NCBI GenBank assembly: GCA_910577675.1
Contig: CAJTOR010000003.1
Coordinates: 74,905-138,904, forward strand
Direction of reading: 5' to 3'
Origin: an uncultured Lachnospiraceae bacterium
GTDB taxonomy: Bacteria; Bacillota; Clostridia; Lachnospirales; Lachnospiraceae
DNA: 64,000 nucleotides
Position numbers and translations under genes: made by a program. The notes below the pieces were generated by a model. That model was given only the letters and a program-made list of their open reading frames with translations. It made no database searches and had not been told where the DNA came from. Shown piece after piece: positions 8,916 to 17,548 of the stretch (its first letter is position 1; every line of letters begins with the position of its first letter).

Positions 8916-9740
8916 ATGGATTGCAGCTTGCCGGTCGGTGTGTTTGATTCCGGTGTCGGGGGTCTGACTGTGGTAAAGGAGATTATGGGAAGGCTTCCGG
9001 GGGAGCATATCTTATATTTTGGTGATACGGCGCGTGTGCCTTACGGGAGTAAATCAAAGGAAACGGTTACGGAATATTCCAGGCAGATCATGCGGTTTTT
9101 ACTTTCGCAGGGGGTCAAAGTGGTGGTGGTTGCGTGCAACACAGCTTCGGCGCTTGCGATTGACTCGATGCGCAGGGAATTTGATGTGCCGATTCTTGAT
9201 GTGGTGAATCCCGGCGCGCAGGCGGCGGCGGGGGCGACGAAAAACGGGAGTATCGGTGTGATCGGGACGGAGGGCACTATCCGCAGTGGAATGTACAGCA
9301 AATTCCTCTACAGGCTTAATCCGGATTTGAATGTTTACAGCAAGGCATGCCCGCTCTTTGTGCCGCTTGTGGAGGAGGGATGGATATACGATTCTGTGAC
9401 GAAGGAAGTCGCAAGACGTTATCTTGAAGAGTTCCAGGGCAAGGGCGTGGATACGATTGTGCTTGGCTGCACACATTACCCGCTGCTGCGCAATCTTTTA
9501 AAGGATGTGGTGCGGGAAGTTTTGGGCGAGGGAGTAACACTTGTCAATCCGGCGGTGGAAACGGCGAGGGATCTTAAAAAACTGCTCTCGGAAAAGGAGC
9601 TGCTTTCCGGCGGTCAGGAGCTGCCGGAGCACACTTTCTATGTGAGTGACGGCGCGGAGAAGTTCCGCTCTTTTGCCAATTCCATCCTGCCGTGCAGTGT
9701 GATTGAAACAAAAGATGTGGCAATTAAGACATTTGAATGA
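8916..9740 (+). CDS. murI: Glutamate racemase
   Basis: Converts L-glutamate to D-glutamate for peptidoglycan. The motifs VGVFDSGVGGLTVVKEI and YFGDTARVPYGSKS, and the two catalytic cysteines in VVACNTASA and GCTHYPLL, are all present. The 274 residues are full length. The start follows GGGAGGATTTAAT. It lies 34 bases after ddl and 17 bases before the DUF1934 gene, so it is co-transcribed. Confidence 0.97.
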   Translation: MDCSLPVGVFDSGVGGLTVVKEIMGRLPGEHILYFGDTARVPYGSKSKETVTEYSRQIMRFLLSQGVKVVVVACNTASALAIDSMRREFDVPILDVVNPGAQAAAGATKNGSIGVIGTEGTIRSGMYSKFLYRLNPDLNVYSKACPLFVPLVEEGWIYDSVTKEVARRYLEEFQGKGVDTIVLGCTHYPLLRNLLKDVVREVLGEGVTLVNPAVETARDLKKLLSEKELLSGGQELPEHTFYVSDGAEKFRSFANSILPCSVIETKDVAIKTFE

Positions 9741-9757
9741 AAGCATGAGGCGGGAAA

Positions 9758-10207
9758 ATGACAAAGGACGTTTTGATAACTGTTTCAGGGTTGCAGTTTG
9801 AAACAGAGGAGGATGAGGCGGTGGAGGTAATCAGCCGCGGGGAATATTATTTCCGGAACGGAAAGCATTTCCTTGTTTACGACGAACCGATGGGCGATGC
9901 CGATGAAAACTCGAAATGCGTAATCAAGATTTCGAAGGAGGCAGTCGAGGTCAACAAAAAGGGGGCGGTTAACGTCCATATGCTATTTGAAAAAGATGTT
10001 TCCAATATGACTTACTATACTACGCCGGTCGGGGATATGCTGATTGAAATTACAACACATGGGATTGTGTGGAAGGAGGAGGAAGATTCGATATATCTGA
10101 AATTGACTTACGCCCTTGATATGAATTATCAGCATATCTCGGAATGTGAACTGACAATCAGGGTGGATGCGGTAAAGGATCAGGAGAGAAAAGGGGAGTT
10201 TACATGA
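9758..10207 (+). CDS. DUF1934 (YwiB-like) beta-barrel protein, 149 aa
   Basis: A small all-beta protein of the DUF1934 family, whose fold resembles calycin/lipocalin barrels. Blocks such as EYYFRNGKHFLVYDEP, CVIKISKEAVEVNKKG, YYTTPVGDMLIEITT and LKLTYALDMN match the family layout. Its function is unknown. It often sits near murI in Firmicutes, as here. The stop overlaps the next ATG by 4 bases. Confidence 0.85.
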   Translation: MTKDVLITVSGLQFETEEDEAVEVISRGEYYFRNGKHFLVYDEPMGDADENSKCVIKISKEAVEVNKKGAVNVHMLFEKDVSNMTYYTTPVGDMLIEITTHGIVWKEEEDSIYLKLTYALDMNYQHISECELTIRVDAVKDQERKGEFT

Positions 10208-11262
10208 ATTTAACTTATTCCGTAACCCAGGAAGAACTGCTCGATGTGTTGTTGAATGTTGCCCCGACCAGACCAGTATTTATCTGGGGAGCCCCGGGGA
10301 TTGGAAAGTCCGCTCTTGTGGAAAAATTTTCAGGCGAGGTGGGTCTGCCCTGCGTTTCCCTGCTAGGCAGCCAGCTTGCCCCTGAGGATATTATCGGAAT
10401 CCCCCAGATTAGGGGGGATACCTCCGAGTTTCTCCCGCCGAAAATGATTGCGAGGAAGGAGCCTTATGTGCTTTTCTTAGACGAGCTAAACGCTTGTTCC
10501 CAGGAGGTGCAAAAGGCATTTTACAGCCTGATTCACGAGCGGCGCATAGGTGAGTACTGTCTGCCTGCGGGAAGTATTGTGATCGGTGCGGGAAACCGTT
10601 CGCAGGACGGCGCAATTGTTAAAACCATGTCCTCCGCCTTAATCAACCGCATGTTCCATGTGCAGATGAGGGTGGATGCCTCACAGTGGCTGGCGTGGGC
10701 ATATGAAAACAGCGTGCATCCCTGGATTACGGATTATATTTCACAGCGGCCGGATCATTTGTTTTCGGAGCCGCCAAAGAATGAGGAACCCTATTCCACA
10801 CCGCGCTCCTGGCATATGCTTAGCGACGCGCTTTCGGAGTACGGGGCGGGGGAAAAAGAACTTTCCGAAAATACCCTGCGCGTGCTTGCCTACGGATGTA
10901 TCAGTGCAAAGCACGCGGGTATGTTCCTCGCATTTACCAAGCAGCTTGGCAACAAGTATCTTCTTTCGGATATCTTAAAAGGGGATGCGAAATGGCCGTC
11001 GAAAGAACAGGACCGCGATGTTCTCTATTTTGTTGCACAGTCATTTCGGACAAGGCTTTTGCACGACCTTCCGGAAAATAAACAGAATATGAATAAGGAT
11101 GCACAGTATCTGGCACACCGTGCGAAAGCCCTGATTAAGGAACTCTCGCAGATTAATTTTGAGATTGCGCAGATGGTGGTATCCGCGGATGAGGGGAAGG
11201 TGCTTCCGGATTGGTTTATGCTTGAGATTGTCAGGGACTTGCCGAGACTTGGCGCAGTGTGA
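10204..11262 (+). CDS. MoxR-like AAA ATPase, 352 aa
   Basis: Walker A is WGAPGIGKSA (about residues 28-37) and Walker B is VLFLDELNACS, followed by a sensor region (IGAGNRSQDGA). This is the MoxR/dynein-like AAA type that works with von Willebrand factor A-domain partners as a metal-insertion or remodelling chaperone. Translation is coupled to the DUF1934 gene by an ATGA overlap. The next gene encodes the matching metallopeptidase/VWA-like protein, a very common pairing. Confidence 0.9.
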   Translation: MNLTYSVTQEELLDVLLNVAPTRPVFIWGAPGIGKSALVEKFSGEVGLPCVSLLGSQLAPEDIIGIPQIRGDTSEFLPPKMIARKEPYVLFLDELNACSQEVQKAFYSLIHERRIGEYCLPAGSIVIGAGNRSQDGAIVKTMSSALINRMFHVQMRVDASQWLAWAYENSVHPWITDYISQRPDHLFSEPPKNEEPYSTPRSWHMLSDALSEYGAGEKELSENTLRVLAYGCISAKHAGMFLAFTKQLGNKYLLSDILKGDAKWPSKEQDRDVLYFVAQSFRTRLLHDLPENKQNMNKDAQYLAHRAKALIKELSQINFEIAQMVVSADEGKVLPDWFMLEIVRDLPRLGAV

Positions 11263-11302
11263 GGGCGGGCTATGTAAATGGTTTGCTTAACCCTGCGGGG
11301 GT

Positions 11303-13201
11303 ATGGGGGAGGGTATGGCGAAAAAAAATAAAGCTTTAAATATATCGGCGGGGGAGCAGCGCCTTAACCTAGGGTATTCCCTGTTAAGGAAGAATGCTCT
11401 TTTTTCGAAGCTTACCGGCTACATCCATGTATCCGGCGCAAAGGATATGGGTAAGGACAGCGCCATTGTGTGCGGGGACGGTTCCATTTATGTGAACAGG
11501 GATGCACTCTTAACCCCGGAGCAGTGGGCGTATACGATTGCCCACTGCAAGCTTCACCTCGCTTTCGGGCATTTTGATGCGGACAGGATGCCTGGGTACG
11601 AGAAGGCGGGGGAGGATGGCGCTTGCCTTTGGGTAGTTTCCTGCAACCGGATGATCTGGAATATGGCTTGCGATATCTATATCAGCAAGTTCCTGCGCGA
11701 CATCAAATTTGGTTCCCCGACCTGCGGGAACCCGGCGGACTTTTTTTCGGGGAATCTTGCGGATGAGAGAAAGATTTACCAGTATCTGATGGAGCATGGA
11801 AATACAGAGGACAATAAATCTGTTTGCGGCAGCACAGCCTCCTATGCCAGTTTCGGGACTGCAGGGGGAATGGATATGCGGGGGCTTGAACAGCCCAGGG
11901 TCTATGACGCGAAAAGGAACCAGAAAAATGAGTTTGTAACAAATTTTGCATATGCGCTGGCGTACTCGGTTTCTAATGTTGTAAGTGAGGCGGGGGGACA
12001 TGGGGCAACAGACGCGCGCACACAGACTAAGTCGGAGAAGGCGGCGCAGTGGTTTATCAGCCATTACCCGCTGCTTGGAGGTCTTGCGTCGGGCTTTAAG
12101 GTGATTGAGGATTACAGCTTGTGCAACAGGGAAGAGATATCTGTTGCGGCGGTGAATGTTGCGGCGGGGGAAATCTATGTTAATCCTGCAGCAGGGCTTG
12201 ACTTCGAGGAATTGAAATTTGTGCTTGCCCATGAGTTTTTACATGCCGGGCTGATGCACCATGAACGCTTAAAAGGGCGCGACCCGTACCTCTTTAATGT
12301 AGCATGTGATTATGTGGTTAACGGCTGGCTTTGTGAGATGGGGATTGGGAAGATGCCGGATCGGGGGCTCTTCGATGAATCGCTTACCGGTGTTTCCGCA
12401 GAAAGCCTCTATGACCGTATCATAAATGATTTGCGAAAATTTTCGAAAATGGATACATTCAGGGGATATGGGAAGGGGGATGTGATAGCGGGCGGTAAGA
12501 GGAATCCCGGCGGGGCTTCAAACTCTTTTCCGGCTTCGCTTGATGACTTTTACCGGAGCGCCTTGCAGAGTGGGCTCGAGTACCATATGGAAGCGGGGCG
12601 AGGGTATCTTCCCGCAGGGCTGATCGAGGAGATCAGGGCACTTTCGATGCCGCCGATCCCGTGGGATGTGCAGCTTGGAAACTGGTTTGACGAGTTTTTT
12701 GCCCCGCTTGCAAGACACTGTACTTATGCACGCCCAAGCCGCAGGCAGGGCAGCACCCCGGATATCCCAAGACCAAGTTATGTCCGCGCTGATATAAATG
12801 GGTACAGCCGGACGTTCGGCGTGGTAATCGATACTTCCGGCTCGATGGATGGGAGGCTTTTGGGGTTTGCGCTCGGCGCGGTGGCAAGCTATGCCGAGGC
12901 GAAAGAAGTCCCGTATGCGCGCGTAGTTTTCTGCGACGCGGCGGCTTATGATGCGGGGTATCTGTCACCGGAGGAGATTGCGGGGCGCGTGCAGGTGAAG
13001 GGCGGGGGCGGGACAGTACTCCAGCCGGGCGTGGATTTGCTTGAGGCGGCAGAAAATTTCCCAAAGGATGGTCCCATTCTTATTATAACGGACGGATATG
13101 TGGAGGAGAAAATAAAGATAAGGCGTGAACATGCGTTTTTGGTGCCGCGGGGGAGAAGGCTGCCGTTCGCGCCGCGGGGAAAAGTATTTTACTTTGAGTA
13201 A
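11303..13201 (+). CDS. DUF2201-type predicted metallopeptidase with VWA-like domain
   Basis: The N-terminal half carries a zinc-peptidase-like motif, LAHEFLHAGLMHH. The C-terminal half is VWA-like, with a MIDAS-type FGVVIDTSGSMDGR and later IITDG. This matches the COG3864/DUF2201 architecture, the usual partner of the MoxR ATPase just upstream. The substrate is unknown. Two start codons are possible: ATG 11303, or ATG 11315, which gives MAKKNKALN and looks the more natural N-terminus; purine-rich sites sit very close to both. Confidence 0.88.
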   Translation: MGEGMAKKNKALNISAGEQRLNLGYSLLRKNALFSKLTGYIHVSGAKDMGKDSAIVCGDGSIYVNRDALLTPEQWAYTIAHCKLHLAFGHFDADRMPGYEKAGEDGACLWVVSCNRMIWNMACDIYISKFLRDIKFGSPTCGNPADFFSGNLADERKIYQYLMEHGNTEDNKSVCGSTASYASFGTAGGMDMRGLEQPRVYDAKRNQKNEFVTNFAYALAYSVSNVVSEAGGHGATDARTQTKSEKAAQWFISHYPLLGGLASGFKVIEDYSLCNREEISVAAVNVAAGEIYVNPAAGLDFEELKFVLAHEFLHAGLMHHERLKGRDPYLFNVACDYVVNGWLCEMGIGKMPDRGLFDESLTGVSAESLYDRIINDLRKFSKMDTFRGYGKGDVIAGGKRNPGGASNSFPASLDDFYRSALQSGLEYHMEAGRGYLPAGLIEEIRALSMPPIPWDVQLGNWFDEFFAPLARHCTYARPSRRQGSTPDIPRPSYVRADINGYSRTFGVVIDTSGSMDGRLLGFALGAVASYAEAKEVPYARVVFCDAAAYDAGYLSPEEIAGRVQVKGGGGTVLQPGVDLLEAAENFPKDGPILIITDGYVEEKIKIRREHAFLVPRGRRLPFAPRGKVFYFE

Positions 13202-13215
13202 TACGGCAGAAAAAA

Positions 13216-13260
13216 GCATCGCAAGCCCGGAGATATAAGGGAACTTGCGATGCCTTTTTT
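13216..13260. terminator. Bidirectional intrinsic terminator
   Basis: gcatcgcaag (13216-13225) pairs with cttgcgatgc (13244-13253). It is flanked by an A run on the left and a T run (13255-13260) on the right, so it serves both converging genes. The T run overlaps the stop codon of the minus-strand gene. Confidence 0.9.
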
Positions 13261-13765
13261 AATTTTTCTTTTTGGTTTTCTTTTCCTGGTCGGATTCTTT
13301 ATTTGTCTGTTCCGCCTTTTTTTGCAGTTTGGCGCGCATGCGCTTTAGTAAACCCTGTTTTTCCGGTTTTTGTTCAAGTCCGCCGCGCAATCCTTTCACA
13401 TCCATAATATAGATGCCGTTCATCACGGCTTTTACTTCCTTTTTGACCGGGATAAGGTCGAAAATCTTCTCGTCGCACATCAGGTTCGTGACCTTAGGAC
13501 CTATTTTTGCCTTGACCACCGGAACCTTTGCCCCGCGAAGAGCCCTTGGTGTCTGGTCAATCACAAGCTGCGGAAAACCGGCTTCCTTCAGCTTCATCCT
13601 TTTTTTGTCGATAACCAGGATGGAATATGTCTGCGCCCCGGCGCGAATCTGTTCCTGGGACGCTTCTGATTTTTTTTGCAGCTTATTCGCGTAAATTGCA
13701 AGCGCAATAAATGCCACGAGTAAAACAGCAAGAATGATAAGTACCACGATTGCCCATACCGGCAT
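13259..13765 (-). CDS. Membrane-anchored protein of unknown function, 168 aa
   Basis: The N-terminal membrane helix MPVWAIVVLIILAVLLVAF is followed by a basic, mostly soluble cytoplasmic domain (with AGAQTYSILVIDKKRMKL and IYIMDVKGLRG). The highly charged tail is rich in K, E and Q. The start is set by AAGGAGGC directly upstream of the ATG (complement 13763-13765); a longer frame to 13831 lacks a ribosome site. I do not recognise a named family. Confidence 0.75.
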   Translation of the reverse strand: MPVWAIVVLIILAVLLVAFIALAIYANKLQKKSEASQEQIRAGAQTYSILVIDKKRMKLKEAGFPQLVIDQTPRALRGAKVPVVKAKIGPKVTNLMCDEKIFDLIPVKKEVKAVMNGIYIMDVKGLRGGLEQKPEKQGLLKRMRAKLQKKAEQTNKESDQEKKTKKKN

Positions 13766-13888
13766 GATAAGCCTCCTTCTTTGCATCCTGTACTTTTTGT
13801 ACGGCGCGTAGTTTTTTTGTTCAAGCCACAACAGCTAAATTGTATCATATATTTGGAAAAATGCAACTGTTTTTGTGAAAGAAAAGGT

Positions 13889-13905
13889 GAACGAAAACGT
13901 TTAAC
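13889..13905 (+). promoter_or_regulatory. cre-like / LacI-family operator
   Basis: gaacgaaaacgtttaac abuts the -35 box. Its gAAAACGTTTa core resembles the catabolite-responsive element bound by CcpA and other LacI-family repressors (central CG, near-palindromic). A related site, gaacgtaaacgttc, occurs in the leader at 14146-14159. Confidence 0.6.
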
Positions 13906-13934
13906 TTGCATTTTCATCCCGGTTTTGATATGAT
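13906..13934 (+). promoter_or_regulatory. Promoter of the glycosidase transcript
   Basis: -35 TTGCAT (13906-13911), exact 17-base spacer, -10 TATGAT (13929-13934). The transcript would carry a leader of about 235 bases before the glycosidase start. Confidence 0.75.
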
Positions 13935-13967
13935 GGGGACAGGTCTTAGCGGAGGGGGAGGCAGGTC

Positions 13968-14033
13968 ATGAAAGCTTTTGCTGCCGCGGACGGATGGAAA
14001 CAAAATGCTATAAGATCGGAGGTTATACTGTGA
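13968..14033 (+). CDS. Possible 21-residue leader peptide
   Basis: A strong ribosome site (GGAGGGGGAGG) precedes ATG 13968. The frame encodes MKAFAAADGWKQNAIRSEVI and one Leu, and stops at 14031-14033. The stop lies in the base of a perfect 16-bp hairpin, the geometry of a translation-dependent attenuator. There is no obvious run of one regulatory amino acid. The peptide itself probably has no function. Confidence 0.5.
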   Translation: MKAFAAADGWKQNAIRSEVIL

Positions 14034-14163
14034 AAAATCAGTTTGATAACTGATTTTTCACAGGGCTATTTGTGCCGAGAACGTCACAAATAAGCCTTGA
14101 TCCGACAAGAGAAACTGCATTCACTGCTTTCTCTTGCGGTACCTCGAACGTAAACGTTCTCGG
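14028..14163 (+). promoter_or_regulatory. Structured mRNA leader with alternative pairings
   Basis: Hairpin 1: ctgtgaaaaatcagtt (14028-14043) and its perfect complement (14048-14063), 4-base loop. Hairpin 2: ggctatttgtg (14064-14074) with cacaaataagcc (14085-14096); its 10-base loop ccgagaacgt is perfectly complementary to acgttctcgg (14154-14163), just before the gene's ribosome site. Hairpin 3: caagagaaa (14106-14114) with tttctcttg (14128-14136). The loop-to-14154 pairing could form a pseudoknot next to the ribosome site. This is not a riboswitch class I can name. Confidence 0.75.
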
Positions 14164-14176
14164 AATGGAGGATTTT

Positions 14177-15613
14177 ATGGGTGATGAATTAAAGGCGTTT
14201 TCCCTGCATATGGGAAGGGCGAAATGCGCGGTGGATCTGGGGGATGGTTCGGAGCGCGGCGAGTATGTAAACCAGGACTATATTTTGCAGGTGCTTGGGA
14301 GGCCGCACCGCTCAATCAGCCTGATGTACTGCTATTATCCTCTTGATGAGGGATGGCCGGGGCGTGCGAGTGTGGTGCACAAAAACCCGGATGTGTCGTT
14401 TGCGTGGGATTACCCGTATGACGATTATTTTACATATAAGGGCGGTTTAAATGGAAACACCGAAGGCGAGCCGTTTAACTTTATGCGCGATGTGCGAAGG
14501 CACGGGCAGGATGTCACATTGACGCTGACCATCGACCCGCATGTTAATGAGGAACATCTTATTGCGATCGCGAAGGATTTAAAGCCGTTTGGCCGCATGA
14601 TGTTAAGGATTAACCACGAGTGCACCGGGAACTGGTTCAGTTTTACAAAGCGCAGCAGCTATAAGGAAATCGGGGAATTTTACAGCCGCTTCTGCAAAGT
14701 ATTAAAGGAGCATGCCCCGAATGTGCAGACGATTTTATGCACGGGCGGCGTGGATGCGGGCAAAACGGAAATTGAGATGGAGGATTGTTTTGCTCAGGCG
14801 GTGCGCGATGCGGATATGTGGTCGATTGACAAGTATTTTGCACTTCACTGGGGCTGGCCTTACGATGTGGCGGAGCGCGGCGGGAAATCGCACAGCCGCG
14901 GTGATATCGGGGATATCTATGAGTATACAAAGCGCACGTTTTTAAGGTTTAAGGAGCTAAACAGCGGGGTGGCAAAGCCGATGATGATGAGCGAACTTAA
15001 CGCGGACGGCGATGTAACCGGACCATATGACCAGGTGAAGATGGTAAAGGAGTTCTGCGAACTGATAAAAAGAGAGAATGCGGATTGGTTTACAAATTTT
15101 TCCATGTACCAGTTCCGCGACCGCGGCAGGTTAGGTCTTGAGATTGAGGATCCTAATAACCAGGAGGTCGGTATTGCACAGCCTCTGCTTTCAGCATACA
15201 GGGATATTATCCACGAGGATTATTTTAGTCCGCAAATGACGGTTAAGGAGGAGGTTTCCCTTCCGGCTAAACTGCGCTGGGGCGGTGCGGAGGATGCAGA
15301 TGGGCTTGCCATCCCGGTACATTTTGAGGGCAACCCGCATTTTTGTGAACTTTACTTTGAGGAGGAACTAAACCTGATGATCGAGATAAACGGCAGATGG
15401 TTTTATAAATCCCCTGCGGTGAAAGTGGTGGATCTGATGGGGGCGTTCTTTGAAAAGCCACTTGTCGGTCCGGCTGATTTAACCATTAAGATTTTTGCAC
15501 CGCCGGCAAGCGGGGAGAATGATCTTGATCAGAAGGATGGTCTGCTCAATGTTTATACTGTGATTAACAAGCTGCCAAAGCTTAGGGTGAGGTTTGAACC
15601 GGTAGAAGTGTGA
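14177..15613 (+). CDS. GH26-like (clan A) glycoside hydrolase, 478 aa
   Basis: A TIM-barrel-type protein whose motifs resemble beta-mannanase-like GH26. The acid/base Glu is probably in MLRINHECTGNWF, and the nucleophile Glu may be in MMMSELNADG. There is no signal peptide, so it would act inside the cell. The C-terminal 110 residues look like a beta-rich accessory domain. The start at 14177 is chosen for the adjacent TGGAGG; a frame opening at 14072 runs through the leader and is not credible. The 56 bases ending at this ATG nearly match the leader of the aldo/keto reductase at 39065-40231. The substrate is unknown. Confidence 0.72.
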   Translation: MGDELKAFSLHMGRAKCAVDLGDGSERGEYVNQDYILQVLGRPHRSISLMYCYYPLDEGWPGRASVVHKNPDVSFAWDYPYDDYFTYKGGLNGNTEGEPFNFMRDVRRHGQDVTLTLTIDPHVNEEHLIAIAKDLKPFGRMMLRINHECTGNWFSFTKRSSYKEIGEFYSRFCKVLKEHAPNVQTILCTGGVDAGKTEIEMEDCFAQAVRDADMWSIDKYFALHWGWPYDVAERGGKSHSRGDIGDIYEYTKRTFLRFKELNSGVAKPMMMSELNADGDVTGPYDQVKMVKEFCELIKRENADWFTNFSMYQFRDRGRLGLEIEDPNNQEVGIAQPLLSAYRDIIHEDYFSPQMTVKEEVSLPAKLRWGGAEDADGLAIPVHFEGNPHFCELYFEEELNLMIEINGRWFYKSPAVKVVDLMGAFFEKPLVGPADLTIKIFAPPASGENDLDQKDGLLNVYTVINKLPKLRVRFEPVEV

Positions 15614-15668
15614 AAACGGAACAAGCCGAAAGGTATGCTTAAGGTTTTTGGTGTGAGCTCGTTTTGTT

Positions 15669-15737
15669 GGCAGATTTAAATCTGCCAGTAGGAAGCAATG
15701 GCTGTTCCCAAAAAGGCGGTCACAGCATGACCGCCTT
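15669..15737 (+). terminator. Hairpin and terminator after the glycosidase
   Basis: A perfect hairpin ggcagattt/aaatctgcc (15669-15686) is followed by aaggcggtca (15713-15722), loop cagca, tgaccgcctt (15728-15737). The second stem has only a weak T run after it (tggtgttt) but is the best terminator candidate in this gap of about 200 bases, which otherwise holds nothing I recognise. Confidence 0.65.
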
Positions 15738-15811
15738 GGTGTTTCATTAATATATAATGACAGGACTTTTCCTGTTATATTGTTGCTTTTATAGATTAAG
15801 TCCTGGCGGTT

Positions 15812-17317
15812 TTATTCCAGATATAATTTCGTATATTTTTCAGTCAGGTACTTCGTATAATATTCCGCATTCAGCGGTTCCCCGGTCATTGCAATTAATA
15901 ACTCGTTCATGTTTTTGGTTGAGCCAAAGCAGTGGATATGTTCCCGCAGATATTCACGGATTGGCATCAGATTGCCGTTTTCAAGGCATTCCTTTACATT
16001 GACCTCATTGTGCATGTAAGCGTAGATCTGCGCGGCAACAGCATTGCCAATCGCGTAGGAAGGGAAGTAGCCAAAAGCGCCGCCCGACCAGTGCACATCC
16101 TGTAAAACGCCCTCCGCGTCGTTTTTCGGGGCGATTCCCAGATACTCTTCGTATTTCTCGTTCCAGACGCGGGGGAGTTCATCAACGGAGATCAGGTCTT
16201 CCATCAGCATTTTTTCAATCTCGTACCGGATAATAATATGCAGCGGGTAAGTCAGCTCATCCGCCTCGGTGCGGACAGGTCCTGGTTCAGCTTTATTAAT
16301 CCCGCGGATAAACTGGGAGAGCTCGATATCGGATAATGCTTCCGGGTAGGTATTTTGAAGCTTTTCGTAGATTGGTTTCCAGAATGCCTCGCTGCGCCCA
16401 AGCACATTCTCATAGAAGCGGGACTGGGATTCGTGCACGCCCATTGAGGTGCCGCCGCCAACCGCCGTAAGAGTGAGCGCGTCATCCACCCCAAGTTCAT
16501 AGAGCGCGTGTCCGCCCTCGTGGATTACGGAAAACATGGCACTCTCAAGATTGTTCTCATGGAAATGGTTTGTGATGCGCACATCATGATTGTGGAGGTT
16601 GGTGGTGAAAGGGTGCGCGCTCTCCGCCATAACGCCGCGCGCAAAATCAAAACCAATGTATTCAGCGAGGAAGCGGCAGAATTCCTTTTGTTTATCGATT
16701 GGGAATTTTTGGTAATTATATTCTTTGTCCACCGTGTCGTTGACCGCAACCACCTTTTTTAAGAGGGGGATTACATCTTCCTTGATTTTCTCAAAGAAAA
16801 TATCAAGCTCCCTGGTTAAAATTCCCTCCTCGTTTTCATCGAGCATTGCGTCGTACAGGCTTATCTCCGGTTTTTTGGTGTACGCTGCAAATTTTTTCTG
16901 GTAGGAAACAATCTCCTTTAATGTCGGTGCAAAAGCGGAAAAATCGTTGTCCTCCTTGGCTTTTGCCCATATGGAGCCCGCTTTTGCGGTCAGTTCGCTA
17001 AATGCGCGGAACTCGTCCGCAGGAATTTTTTCCAGGCGCTTTAAATTTTTGGAAAGTTTTTTTACAATACACTGCTCCATAATAGTTAAAGCATCGAATT
17101 CTTTTGGCATTGAAAGTGCTTCGAGCAGGGAGCGCACCTCGTCGTTGACAAGCGCGCGGTACGCTTCGGCGGACAGTGTGCCAATAATTTTTGCAGTGTT
17201 TTCCATCGCCTCCTTTGGGGCGAGTGTCTCGTTGTCCCAGCCGTAGAGGGTCAGCGCGTTTTCAAGTGCAAACCGCCGCTCAAGATGGGGGCGCAGCGTT
17301 TCAAACAGTTCACTCAT
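15812..17317 (-). CDS. Carboxypeptidase, M32 (Taq) family, 501 aa
   Basis: A zinc metallocarboxypeptidase with the HExxH motif in FSVIHEGGHALYELG and family blocks such as GGTSMGVHESQSRFYENVLGRS, PGPVRTEADELTYPLHI (third zinc ligand region) and DVHWSGGAFGYFPSYAIGN. It removes C-terminal residues from peptides in the cytoplasm. The length matches the family. It is transcribed divergently from eno. Confidence 0.95.
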   Translation of the reverse strand: MSELFETLRPHLERRFALENALTLYGWDNETLAPKEAMENTAKIIGTLSAEAYRALVNDEVRSLLEALSMPKEFDALTIMEQCIVKKLSKNLKRLEKIPADEFRAFSELTAKAGSIWAKAKEDNDFSAFAPTLKEIVSYQKKFAAYTKKPEISLYDAMLDENEEGILTRELDIFFEKIKEDVIPLLKKVVAVNDTVDKEYNYQKFPIDKQKEFCRFLAEYIGFDFARGVMAESAHPFTTNLHNHDVRITNHFHENNLESAMFSVIHEGGHALYELGVDDALTLTAVGGGTSMGVHESQSRFYENVLGRSEAFWKPIYEKLQNTYPEALSDIELSQFIRGINKAEPGPVRTEADELTYPLHIIIRYEIEKMLMEDLISVDELPRVWNEKYEEYLGIAPKNDAEGVLQDVHWSGGAFGYFPSYAIGNAVAAQIYAYMHNEVNVKECLENGNLMPIREYLREHIHCFGSTKNMNELLIAMTGEPLNAEYYTKYLTEKYTKLYLE

Positions 17318-17548
17318 TTTATACCTCTTTCCGTGCGGACAGTGGGTCCGCCTTTGTTTTTTATCCGAAGCGCAATTTTTCAGCGTCCGGCATTCTTCTT
17401 TATTCGCATTTAGTATAGCATAATTTACGCAAATAATGCAATACTACAAAAGAAAGCGTTGGATGGCAGCGGATATTATCGCCGCCATAGCTTGTGAGTA
17501 CTATATCCAGGAAATTATAGAATGAAATGTTTTAGAATGGAGGCTATT

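Noticed and set aside
14072..14176. N-terminal extension of the glycosidase from ATG 14072
   Set aside because: This stretch is hairpin-forming leader RNA, and a ribosome site sits right before ATG 14177. The reductase leader produces a similar false extension.
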